Shown here: piece by piece, positions 1 through 13,496 of the stretch
Layout of the letters: every line of letters starts with the position of its first letter
Position numbering within the stretch: position 1 is the first letter of the stretch
Assembly (NCBI GenBank): GCA_964016875.1
Contig: OZ024720.1
Location: forward strand, 42,437,106-42,501,105
DNA length: 64,000 bases
Direction of reading: 5' to 3'
Source: Fallopia convolvulus
Taxonomy: Eukaryota > Streptophyta > Magnoliopsida > Caryophyllales > Polygonaceae
The notes under the pieces: generated by a model
Databases searched by the model: none
Seen by the model: the letters and a program-made list of their open reading frames with translations, nothing else
Told to the model about the DNA's origin: nothing
Translations under genes and position numbers: made by a program

Positions 1-3000
1 AAGAAAACACAATTGAACTTTAAAGACATTTAAGTATAAGCCTAAAGAATGAGGATAGTATCAAGCCAATAAGCACATTATGCACCAAAAAATCAAGAAC
101 GATTGAACAAAAGCATAAATTCGAACCTAGAAACCGAATCCCATATTTAGTAGTGAGATTTACATGGAGATTTTAATAAACTCTTGACGTGCAATGTTAG
201 ATCACAAGTCATTTTGAAGGCATATGGAGAAAAAACAAGTGATATTTAAAGAAATCTAGGAATAAGCATAAAAAATGAGGATAGTATCAAGTACTAAGCA
301 CATTCTGTACTACGAAATCAAGAACAATTGAATAATAGCATACATTTGAACCAAGAAACCGAATGCCACGTTTAGGAGTGAAATTTACATGGACATTTCA
401 TCGAACACTTTGCGTACAATGTAAGATCACAAGTTAAATTCTAAAGGCAAAAGGAGAAAGAACAAATGAAATTTAAAGATATTTAGGCATAAACTTAAAG
501 AATGAGGATAGTATGAAGACAATAAGCACATTATGCACCACAAAATCAAGAATGATCGAACAAAAGCATAAATTCGACCCTAGAAACCGAATCCCACATT
601 TAGGAGTGAAATTTTCATGGGCATTTCATCGAACACATGGCATGCAATGTTAGATCACAAGTCATTTAAACGCAAATGGAGAAAAAACAAGTGATCTTTA
701 AAGAAATCTAGGAATAAGCATAAAGAATGAGTATAGTATCAAGCCAATAAGCACATTCTCCACTACAAAATCAAGAACATTTGAATAAAAGCATTAATTT
801 GAATCTAGAAACCGAATGTGACGTTTAGGAGTGAAATTTACATGGACCTTTCATCAAACACTTGGCGTACAATGTTAGATCACAAGTCAATATTTAAAGG
901 CAAAAGGAGAAAAAACAAGTGATCTTTAAAGACATCTAAGAATAAAAATAAAGAATGAGGATAGTATCAATTCAATAAGCACATTCAGCACTACAAAATC
1001 AAGAACAATTGAATAAAAGCATATAATTGAACCTAGAAACCGATTGCCACATTTAGGAGAAATTTACATGAACATTTCATCGAACACTTTGCGTACAATG
1101 TTAGATCCCAAGTCAATTTTTAAAGACATATGGAGAAAAAACAATTGAACTTTAAAGACATCTTGGAATAAGCATAAAGAATGAGGATAGTATAAAGCCA
1201 ATAAGCACATTCTGCACTACAAAATCAAGAACAATTGAATAAAAGCATAAATTTGAAACTAGAAACCGAATCCCATATTTAGGAGTGACATTTACATGGA
1301 CATTTCAATGAACACTTGATGTGCAATGTTAGATCACAAGTCATTTTGAAGGTAAAAAGAGAAAAAATAAGTGATCTTTAAAGACATCTAGGAATAAGCA
1401 AAAAGAATGAGGATAGTATCAAGCCAATAAGCACATTCTGCACTACAAAATCTAGAACAATCGAATAAAAGCATAAATTCGAACCTAGAAACCAAATTCC
1501 ACATTTAGAAGTGACATTGACATGGAAATTTCATCGAGCACATGGCTTGCAATGTTAAATCTCAAGTCATTTTAAAGGCAATAGGAGAAAAAACAATTGA
1601 ACTTTAAAGACATCTGGCTTAAGCATAAAATTTGGTGATAATATCAAGCCAATAATCACATTCTGCACTACAAAATCAAGACCGGTCGAATCTGAGAATA
1701 AATTCGAACCAAGAAACCGATTGCCACATATAGGAGTGACTTTTACATATACATTTCATCGAACACTTGGCGTGCAATGTTAGATCATATTTCATTTTAA
1801 AGGCAAAATGATAAAAACAAAACAAGTGAACTTTGTAGACAACTAGGCATAAGCATAAAGAATGAGGATAGTATGAAGCCAATAAGAACATTCTGCGCTA
1901 CAAAATCAAGAACAATCGAATAAAAGTATAAATTCGAACCTAGAAACCGAATGCCACATTTAGGAGTGACATTTACATGGACATTCATCGAACACTCGGC
2001 GTACAATATTAGATCACAAGTCATTTTAATGATAAAAGGAGAAAAAGCAAGTGAACTTTAAAGACATCTAGGCATAAGCATAAAGAATGAGGATAGTCTC
2101 AAGACAATAAGCATATTCTGCAGTAGAAAATCAAGACCGATCGAATAAGAGCATAAATTCGAACCTAGAAACCGAATGAGGATAGTATCAAGCCAATAAG
2201 CACAATATGCACCACAAAATCAAGAATGATCGAACAAAAACATGAATTCAAACCCAGAATTCGAATGCCACATTTAGGAGTGACATTTACATGGATATTT
2301 CAACGAACACTTGGCGTGCAATGTTTGATCTCTAGTCATTTTAAAGGCAAAAGAAGAAAAAACAAGTTATCTTTAAAGACATCTAGGAATAAGCATAATG
2401 AATGAGGATAGTATCAAGCCAATAGGCACATTCTGCACTACAAAATTAAGAACAATTGAATAAAAGCATAAATTTGAATCTAGAAACCGAATGCCGCATT
2501 ATAGGCAAAAGGAGAAAAACAGTTGAACTTTAAAGACATTTAGGCATAAGCATAAAGAATGAGGATAGTATCAAGACAATAAGCACATTATGCACCACAA
2601 AATCAAGAATGATCGAACAAAAGCATAAATTCGAACCTAGAAACCAAATCCCACATTTTGGAGGGACATTTACATGGAAATTTCATCGAACACTTGGCGT
2701 GCAATGATAGATCACAAGTCATTTTAAATGCAAAAGGAGAAAAAACAAGTGAACTTTAAGGACATCAAGGCATAAACATAAAGAACGAGGATAATATCAA
2801 GCCAATATGCACATTTTGTACATCAAAATAAAGAACAATTGAATAACATCATAAATTTGGAGGCAAATGGAGAAAAAACAAGTTATCTTTAAAGAAATCT
2901 AGGAATAAGCATAAAAAATGAGGATAGTAGCAAGCCAATAAGCAACATTCTGCACTACAAAATCAAGAACAATTGAATAAAAGCATAAATTTGAACCTAG

Positions 3001-6000
3001 AAACCGAATGCCACATTTAGGAGTGAAATTTACATGGACATTTCATCAAACACTTGAGGTACAATGTTAGATCACAAGTCAATATTTAAAGGCAAAAAGA
3101 GAAAAAACAAGTGAGCTTTAAAGACATCTAGAAATAAGCATAAAGATTGAGGATAATATCAAGCCAATAAGCACATTCTGCACTACAAAATCATGAATAA
3201 TTTAATAAAAGCATAAATTTGAACCTAGAAACCGAATGCCACATTTATGAGTGAAATTTACATGCACATTTCATCGAACACTTGGCATACAATGTTAGAT
3301 CATAAGTCAATTTTTAAAGGCAATAGGATAAAAAACAATTGAACTTTAAAGACATCTGGGAATAAGCATACAAAATGAGGATAGTATCAAGCCAATAAGC
3401 ACATATTGCACTACAAAATAAAGAACAATTGAATAAAAGAATAAACTCGAACCTAAAAACCGAATGCCACATTTTAGGAGTGTAATTTACATGGAGATTT
3501 CATCGAACACTTGGCGTACAATAGTAGATCACAAGTCAATATTTAAAGGTAAAATGAGAAAAAACAACTGATATTTAAAGACATCTAGGAATAAGCATAA
3601 AGAATGAGGATAGTATCAACACAATAAGAACATTATGCACCAAAAAATATAGAATGATCAAACAAAAGCGCAAATTCGAACCTAGAAACCGAATCCCACA
3701 TTTAGGGTGACATTTACATGGACATTTCATTGAACACTTGGCGTGCAATGTTAAGGACATCAAGGCATAAGCATTAAGAATGATGATAGTATCAAGCCAA
3801 TAATCACATTCTGCACTATAAAATCAAGACCTATCGAATTAGAGAATAAATTCGAACCTTAAAACCGAATGCCACATTTAGGAGTGATATTTACATGGAT
3901 ATTTCATCGAACACTTGGCGTGCAATGTTTGATCTCTAGTCATTTCAAAGGCCAAAGGAGAAAAAACAAGTTATCTTTAAAGACATCTAGGAATAAGCAT
4001 AAAGAATGAGGATAGTATCAAGCTAAATTCCGCATTTAGGAGTGACATTTACAAAAACATTTCAATGAACACTTGGCGTGCAATGATAGACCACAAGTCA
4101 TTTTAAAGGCAAATGGAGAAGAAAACAAGTGATCTTTAAAGAAATCTAGGAATAAACATAGAGAATGAGGATAGTATCAAGCGAATAAGCACATTCTACA
4201 CTACAAAATCAAGAACAATTGAATAAAAGCATAAATTTGAACCTAGAAACCGAATGCCACATTTAGGAGTGAAATTTACATGGACATTTCATCGAACATA
4301 TTGCGTAAAATGTTAGATCACAAGTTAATTTTTATAGGCAAAAGGAGAAGAAACAATTGAACTTTAAAGACATTTAGGCATAAGCATAAAGAATGAGGAT
4401 AGTATCAAGACAATAAGCACATTATGCACCACAAAATCAAGAATGATCGAACAAAAGCATAAATTCTTACCTAGAAACCGAATCCCATATTTAGGAGTGA
4501 CATTTACATGGATATTTCAAAGAACCGTTGGCATGAAATGATAGATCATAAGTCATTTTAAATACAAATGAAGGAAAAACAAGTTATCTTTAAAGAAATC
4601 TAGGAATTAGCATAAAGAATGAGGATAGTATCAAGCCAATAAGCACATTCTGCACTACAAAATCAAGAACAAGTGAATAAAAGCATAAATTTGAACGTAG
4701 AAACCGAATGCCACAGTTATGAGTGAAATTTACATTGACATTTCATCAAACACTTGGCGTACAATGTTAGATCACAAGTCAATATTTAAAGGAAAAAGGA
4801 GAAAAACAAGTGATCTTTCAAGACATCTAGGAATAAGCATAAAGAATGAGGATAGTATCAAGCCAATATGCACGTTCTACACTACAAAATCAAGAACAAT
4901 TGAATAAATGCATAAATTTGAACCTAGAAACCGAATGCCACATTTTGGAGTGAAATTTACATGGACATTTCATCAAACACTTGGCGTACAATGTTATATC
5001 ACAAGTCAATATTTAAAGGCAAAAAGAGAAAAACAAGTGATCTTTAAAGACATCTAGGAATAAGCATAAAGAATGAGGATAGTATCAAGCTAATATGCAT
5101 ATTCTACACTACAAAATCAAGAACAATTGAATAAAAGCATAAATTTGAACCTAGAAACCGAATGCCACATTTAGGAGTGAAATTTACATGGACATTTCAT
5201 CGAACATATTGCGTAAAATGTTAGATCACAAGTTAATTTTTATAGGCAAAAGGAGAAGAAACAATTGAACTTTAACGACATTTAGGCATAAGCATAAAGA
5301 ATGAGGATAGTATCAAGACAATAAGCACATTATGCACCACAAAATCAAGAATGATCGAACAAAAGCATAAATTCTTACCTAGAAACCGAATCCCATATTT
5401 AGGAGTGACATTTACATGGAAATTTCAAAGAACCGTTGGCATGAAATGATAGATCATAAGTCATTTTAAAGGCAAATGAAGGAAAAACAAGTTATCTTTA
5501 AAGAAATCTAGGAATTAGCATAAAGAATGAGGATAGTATCAAGCCAATAAGCACATTCTGCACTACAAAATCAAGAACAAGTGAATAAAAGCATAAATTT
5601 GAACGTAGAAACCGAATGCCACAGTTATGAGTGAAATTTACATTGACATTTCATCAAACACTTGGCGTACAATGTTAGATCACAAGTCAATATTTAAAGG
5701 AAAAAGGAGAAAAACAAGTGATCTTTAAAGACATCTAGGAATAAGCATAAATAATGAGGATAGTATCAAGCCAATATGCACGTTCTACACTACAAAATCA
5801 AGAACAATTGAATAAATGCATAAATTTGAACCTAGAAACCGAATGCCACATTTTGGAGTGAAATTTACATGGACATTTCATCAAACACTTGGCGTACAAT
5901 GTTATATCACAAGTCAATATTTAAAGGCAAAAAGAGAAAAACAAGTGATCTTTAAAGACATCTAGGAATAAGCATAATGAATGAGGATAGTATCAAGCCA

Positions 6001-7140
6001 ATAAGCATATTCTACACTACAAAATCGTGAACAATTGAATAAAAGCATAAATTTGAACCTAAAAACCGAATCCCACATTTAGGAGTGAAATTTACATGGA
6101 CATTTCATCGAACACTTGGCATACAATGTTAGATCACAAGTCATTTAAAATGCAAAAGGAGAAAAAACAAGTGAACTTTACAGATATTTAGGCATAAGCA
6201 TAAAGAATGAGGATAGTATCAAGCCAATAAAAACATGTGGCACTACAAAATCAAGAACAATCTAGGCATAAGCATAAAGAATGAGGATAGTATCAAGCCA
6301 ATGAGGATAGTATCGAACACTTGGCGTACAATGTTAGATCACAAGTCAACATTTAAAGGCAAAAAGAGATAAAACAAGTGATCTTTAAAGACATCTAGGA
6401 ATAAGCATAAAAAATGAGGATAGTATCAAGCCAATAAGCATATTCTACACTATAAAATCAAGAACAGTTGAATAAAAGCATAAATTTGGACCTAGAAACC
6501 GAATGCCACATTTAGGAGTGAAATTTAGATGGAAATTTTATCGAACACTTGGCATACAATGTTAGATCACATGTTAATTTTTAAAGGCAAGAGGAAAAAA
6601 AACAATTGAACTTTAAAGACATTTAGGCATACGTATAAAGAATGAGGATAGTATAATGACAATAAGCACATTATGCACCACAAAATCAAGAATGATCGAA
6701 CAAAACAATAAATTCGAACCTAGAAACCGAATCCCACATTTAGGAGTGATATTTACATGGACATTTCAATGAACACTTGGAATGCAATGTTAGATGACAA
6801 GAAATTTTAAAAGCAAAAGGAGAAAAAACAAGTGAACTTTAAAGACATCTAGTCATAAGAATAAAGAATCACAAGTCATTTTACATGGACATTTACTCAA
6901 ACAATGGGCTTGCAATGTTAGATCACAAGTCATTTTTAAGGAAAAAGGAAAAAAAACAATAGAACTTTAAAGACATCTAGGCATAAAGATAAAGAATGAG
7001 GATAATATCAAGCCAATAAGCACATTGTACACTACAAAATTAAGACGGATAGAATAAGAACATAAATTCCACCCTAGAAACAGAATGCCACAATTAGGAG
7101 TGACATTTACATGGACATTTTATCGAACACTTGGCGTTCA
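1..7140 (+). repeat. Diverged satellite monomers without a long HOR
   Basis: Neighbouring units here differ from each other at many positions. Several are truncated or chimeric, for example around 2165-2190, 2495-2510, 2850-2875, 4020-4035, 6250-6320 and 6850-6905, where the monomer phase jumps. No long exact periodicity is visible except the 908-bp duplication listed separately. Diverged monomers beside a homogeneous HOR block usually mark older satellite that is no longer being homogenised; that reading is inference. No gene is seen. Confidence 0.85.
4190..6010 (+). repeat. 908-bp tandem duplication of four monomers
   Basis: A four-monomer segment is repeated with an offset of 908 bp. The rare variant ATCGAACATATTGCGTAAAA occurs at 4291 and again at 5199, and the rare AAAGAACCGTTGGCATGAAA follows in both copies (about 4509 and 5417). 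Only scattered differences separate the copies. Outer boundaries are approximate because the flanks are also satellite. Confidence 0.88.
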
Positions 7141-10100
7141 ATGTTAGATCACAAGTGATTTTAAAGGCAAAAAGAGAAAAAAAAAGTGAACTTTAAAGAC
7201 ATCTAGGGATAAGCACAAAGAATGAGTATCAAGCCAATAAACATATTCTTCATTACAAAATCAAGACGTATCGAATAAAAGCATAAATTCGAACCTAGAA
7301 ACCGAATGCCACATTTAGGAGTGACATTTACATGGACATTTACACGAACATTTGGCGTGCAATGTTAGATCACAAGTCATTTTAAAAGCAAAAGGAGAAA
7401 AAACAAGTGAACTTTAAAGACATCTAGTCATAAGAATAAAGAATCACAAGTCATTTTACATGGACATTTACTCAAACACTTGGCGTTCAATGTTAGATCA
7501 CAAGTCAATTTTAAGGAAAAAGGAAAAAAAAACAATAGAACTTTAAAGACATCTAGGCATAAAGATAAAGAATGAGAATAGTATCAAGCCAATAAGCACA
7601 TTTTACACTACAAAATCAAGACCGATAGAATAAGAACATAAATTCCACCCTAGAAACAGAATGCCAAAATTAAGAGTGACATTTACATGGACATTTTATC
7701 GAAAAGTTGGCGTTCAATGTTAGATCACAAGTGATTTTAAAGGCAAAAGGAGAAAAAATAAGTGAACTTTAAAGAAATCTAGGCATAAGCACAAAGAATG
7801 AGGAGTATCAAGCCAATAAGCATATTCTTCACTACAAAATCAAGACGTATCGAATAAAAGCATAAATTCGAACCTAGAAACCGAATGCCACATTTAGGAG
7901 TGACATTTATATAGACATTTCATCGAACACTTGGCGTGCAATGTTAAATCACAAGTCATTTTAACATGTAAAATCATAAATTCGAACCTAGAAACCGAAT
8001 GCCACATTTAGGAGTAACATTTACATGAACATTTCATCGAACACTTGGCGTGCAATGTTAGATAACATGTTATTTTAAAGGCAAAAGGAGAAAAAACAAG
8101 TGATCTTTAAAGGCATCTAGGCATAAGCACAAAGAATGTGGATAGTAAGAAGCCAATAAGCACATTCTACACTACAAAATAAAGACGTATCGAATAAAAG
8201 TATATATTCGAACCTAGAAACAGAATTCCACATTTAGGAGTGACATTGATATGGAGATTTGATCGCATACATGGCGCGCAATGTTACATCACAAGTCATT
8301 TTAAAGGCAAAAGGAGAAAAAACATGTGAACTTTAAAGACATCTAGGCATAAGCGCAAAGAATGAGGATAGTATCAAGCCAATAAGCACATCTACACTAC
8401 AAAATCAAGACGTATCGAATAAAAGCATAAATTCGAACCTAGAAACCGAAGGCCACATTTAGGAGTGACATTTATATAGACATTTCATTGAACACTTGGC
8501 ATGCAATGTTAAATCACAAGTCATTTTAAAGGCAAAAGGAGAAAAAACAAGTGAACTTTAAAGACATCTAGGCATACGCACAAAGAATGAGTATAATATG
8601 AAGCAAATAAGCACATTCTGCACTACAAAATCAAGACCGATCGAATAAGAGCATAAATTCGAACCTAGAAACCGAATGCCACATTTAGGAGTAACATTTA
8701 CATTACCATTACATCGAACACTTGGCGTGCATTGTTAGATAACAAGTTATTTTAAAGGAAAAAGGAGAAAAAACATGTAAACTTTAAAGACATCTAGGCA
8801 TAAGAGCAAGGAATGAGGATAGTATCAAGCCAAAAAGCACATTCTACACTAAAAAATTAAGAGTCATCGAATAAGAACATAAATTGTACCCTAGGAACCA
8901 AATGCCACAAGTAGGAGTGACATTTACATGGACATTTAATCGAACACTTGGTGTGCAATGTTAGATCGCAAGTCAATATTTAAAGGCAAAAGGAGAAAAA
9001 ACAATTGAACTTTAAAAACATTTAGGCATAAGCATAAAGAATGAGGATAGTATGAAGACAATAAGCACATCATGCACCACAAAATATAGAATGATCGAAC
9101 AAAAGCATAAATTTGAACGTAGAAACCGAATGCCATAGTTAGGAGTGATATTTACATGGACATTTCAATGAACAATTGGCGTACAATGTTAGATCACAAG
9201 TCAATATTTAAAGGCAAAAGGAGAAAAAACAAGTGATCTTTAAAGACATCTAGGAATAAGCATAAAGAATGAGGATAGTATCAAGCCAATAACCACATTC
9301 AACACTACAAAATCAAGAACAATTGAATAAAATAATAAATTTGAACCTAGATACCGAATGCCACATTTAGGAGTAAAATTTACATGGACATTTCAATGAA
9401 CCTTTGGCGTGCAATGTTAGATCGCAACTCATTTTAAAGGCAAATGGAGAAAAACAAGTGACCTTTCAAGAAAACTAGGAATAGTTATAAAGAATGAGGA
9501 TAGTATCAAGCCAATAAGCACATTATGCACCACAAAATCAAGAACAATTGAATAAAATATTACATTTGAACTTAGAAACCGAATGCCACATTTAGGAGTG
9601 AAATTTACATGGACATTTCATCGAACACTTAGCGTACAATGTTAGATCACAAGTCAATATTTAAAGGCAAAAGGAGAAAAAACAAGTGATCTTTAAGGAC
9701 ATCTAGGAATAAGCATAAAAAATGAGGATAGTATCAAGCCAATAAGCATATTCTACACTACAAAATCAAGAACAGTTGAATAAAACCATTAATTTGAACC
9801 TAGAATACGAATGCCAGATTTAGGAGTGAAATTTAGATGGAAATTTCATCGAACACTTGACGTACAATGTTAGATCACATGTTAATTTTTAAAGGCAAAA
9901 GGAAAAAAAACAAGTGAACTTTAAAGACATTTAGGCATACGTATAAAGAATGAGGATAGTATAAAGACAGTAAGCACATTATGCACCACAAAATCAAGAA
10001 TGATCGAACAAAACCATAAATTCGAACCTAGAAATTGAATCCCACATTTTGGAGTGATATTAACGTGGACATTTCAATGAACACATGGCGTGCAATGTTA

Positions 10101-10318
10101 GATGACAAGACATTTTAAAGGCAAATGGAGAAAAAAAGTGATCTTTAAAGAAATCTAGGAATAACCATAAAGAATGAGGATATTATCAAGCCAATAAGCA
10201 CATTCTGCACTACAACATTAAGAACAATTGAATAAAAGTATACATTTGAACCTAGAAACCGAATGCCACATTTAGGAGTGAAATTTACATGGAAATTTCA
10301 TCGAACACTTGGCGTAAA
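7141..10318 (+). repeat. HOR copy 1 (3,178 bp)
   Basis: First copy of the block and the one with most private variants. By eye these are TTCATTACAAAA (about 7250) where the others have TTCACTAC, TTGGCATGC (about 8498), AAAATATAGAATG (about 9081) where the others have AAAATGTAG, and GAAATTGAATCCC (about 10031) where the others have GAAACTG. An edge copy being most divergent fits homogenisation acting mainly on inner copies. Confidence 0.94.
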
Positions 10319-13300
10319 ATGTTAGATCACAAGTGATTTTAAAGGCAAAAAGAGAAAAAAAAAGTGAACTTTAAAGACATCTAGGGATAAGCACAAAGAA
10401 TGAGTATCAAGCCAATAAACATATTCTTCACTACAAAATCAAGACGTATCGAATAAAAGCATAAATTCGAACCTAGAAACCGAATGCCACATTTAGGAGT
10501 GACATTTACATGGACATTTACACGAACATTTGGCGTGCAATGTTAGATCACAAGTCATTTTAAAAGCAAAAGGAGAAAAAACAAGTGAACTTTAAAGACA
10601 TCTAGTCATAAGAATAAAGAATCACAAGTCATTTTACATGGACATTTACTCAAACACTTGGCGTTCAATGTTAGATCACAAGTCAATTTTAAGGAAAAAG
10701 GAAAAAAAAACAATAGAACTTTAAAGACATCTAGGCATAAAGATAAAGAATGAGAATAGTATCAAGCCAATAAGCACATTTTACACTACAAAATCAAGAC
10801 CGATAGAATAAGAACATAAATTCCACCCTAGAAACAGAATGCCAAAATTAAGAGTGACATTTACATGGACATTTTATCGAAAAGTTGGCGTTCAATGTTA
10901 GATCACAAGTGATTTTAAAGGCAAAAGGAGAAAAAATAAGTGAACTTTAAAGAAATCTAGGCATAAGCACAAAGAATGAGGAGTATCAAGCCAATAAGCA
11001 TATTCTTCACTACAAAATCAAGACGTATCGAATAAAAGCATAAATTCGAACCTAGAAACCGAATGCCACATTTAGGAGTGACATTTATATAGACATTTCA
11101 TCGAACACTTGGCGTGCAATGTTAAATCACAAGTCATTTTAACATGTAAAATCATAAATTCGAACCTAGAAACCGAATGCCACATTTAGGAGTAACATTT
11201 ACATGAACATTTCATCGAACACTTGGCGTGCAATGTTAGATAACATGTTATTTTAAAGGCAAAAGGAGAAAAAACAAGTGATCTTTAAAGGCATCTAGGC
11301 ATAAGCACAAAGAATGTGGATAGTAAGAAGCCAATAAGCACATTCTACACTACAAAATAAAGACGTATCGAATAAAAGTATATATTCGAACCTAGAAACA
11401 GAATTCCACATTTAGGAGTGACATTGATATGGAGATTTGATCGCATACATGGCGCGCAATGTTACATCACAAGTCATTTTAAAGGCAAAAGGAGAAAAAA
11501 CATGTGAACTTTAAAGACATCTAGGCATAAGCGCAAAGAATGAGGATAGTATCAAGCCAATAAGCACATCTACACTACAAAATCAAGACGTATCGAATAA
11601 AAGCATAAATTCGAACCTAGAAACCGAAGGCCACATTTAGGAGTGACATTTATATAGACATTTCATTGAACACTTGGCGTGCAATGTTAAATCACAAGTC
11701 ATTTTAAACGCAAAAGGAGAAAAAACAAGTGAACTTTAAAGACATCTAGGCATACGCACAAAGAATGAGTATAATATGAAGCAAATAAGCACATTCTGCA
11801 CTACAAAATCAAGACCGATCGAATAAGAGCATAAATTCGAACCTAGAAACCGAATGCCACATTTAGGAGTAACATTTACATTACCATTACATCGAACACT
11901 TGGCGTGCATTGTTAGATAACAAGTTATTTTAAAGGAAAAAGGAGAAAAAACATGTAAACTTTAAAGACATCTAGGCATAAGAGCAAGGAATGAGGATAG
12001 TATCAAGCCAAAAAGCACATTCTACACTAAAAAATTAAGAGTCATCGAATAAGAACATAAATTGTACCCTAGGAACCAAATGCCACAAGTAGGAGTGACA
12101 TTTACATGGACATTTAATCGAACACTTGGTGTGCAATGTTAGATCGCAAGTCAATATTTAAAGGCAAAAGGAGAAAAAACAATTGAACTTTAAAAACATT
12201 TAGGCATAAGCATAAAGAATGAGGATAGTATGAAGACAATAAGCACATCATGCACCACAAAATGTAGAATGATCGAACAAAAGCATAAATTTGAACGTAG
12301 AAACCGAATGCCATAGTTAGGAGTGATATTTACATGGACATTTCAATGAACAATTGGCGTACAATGTTAGATCACAAGTCAATATTTAAAGGCAAAAGGA
12401 GAAAAAACAAGTGATCTTTAAAGACATCTAGGAATAAGCATAAAGAATGAGGATAGTATCAAGCCAATAACCACATTCAACACTACAAAATCAAGAACAA
12501 TTGAATAAAATAATAAATTTGAACCTAGATACCGAATGCCACATTTAGGAGTAAAATTTACATGGACATTTCAATGAACCTTTGGCGTGCAATGTTAGAT
12601 CGCAACTCATTTTAAAGGCAAATGGAGAAAAACAAGTGACCTTTCAAGAAAACTAGGAATAGTTATAAAGAATGAGGATAGTATCAAGCCAATAAGCACA
12701 TTATGCACCACAAAATCAAGAACAATTGAATAAAATATTACATTTGAACTTAGAAACCGAATGCCACATTTAGGAGTGAAATTTACATGGACATTTCATC
12801 GAACACTTAGCGTACAATGTTAGATCACAAGTCAATATTTAAAGGCAAAAGGAGAAAAAACAAGTGATCTTTAAGGACATCTAGGAATAAGCATAAAAAA
12901 TGAGGATAGTATCAAGCCAATAAGCATATTCTACACTACAAAATCAAGAACAGTTGAATAAAACCATTAATTTGAACCTAGAATACGAATGCCAGATTTA
13001 GGAGTGAAATTTAGATGGAAATTTCATCGAACACTTGACGTACAATGTTAGATCACATGTTAATTTTTAAAGGCAAAAGGAAAAAAAACAAGTGAACTTT
13101 AAAGACATTTAGGCATACGTATAAAGAATGAGGATAGTATAAAGACAGTAAGCACATTATGCACCACAAAATCAAGAATGATCGAACAAAACCATAAATT
13201 CGAACCTAGAAACTGAATCCCACATTTTGGAGTGATATTAACGTGGACATTTCAATGAACACATGGCGTGCAATGTTAGATGACAAGACATTTTAAAGGC

Positions 13301-13496
13301 AAATGGAGAAAAAAAGTGATCTTTAAAGAAATCTAGGAATAACCATAAAGAATGAGGATATTATCAAGCCAATAAGCACATTCTGCACTACAACATTAAG
13401 AACAATTGAATAAAAGTATACATTTGAACCTAGAAACCGAATGCCACATTTAGGAGTGAAATTTACATGGAAATTTCATCGAACACTTGGCGTAAA
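10319..13496 (+). repeat. HOR copy 2 (3,178 bp)
   Basis: Same internal order of units as copy 1. It carries TTTTAAACGC at about 11703, a variant shared with copy 4 but not with copies 1 and 3. Confidence 0.94.
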
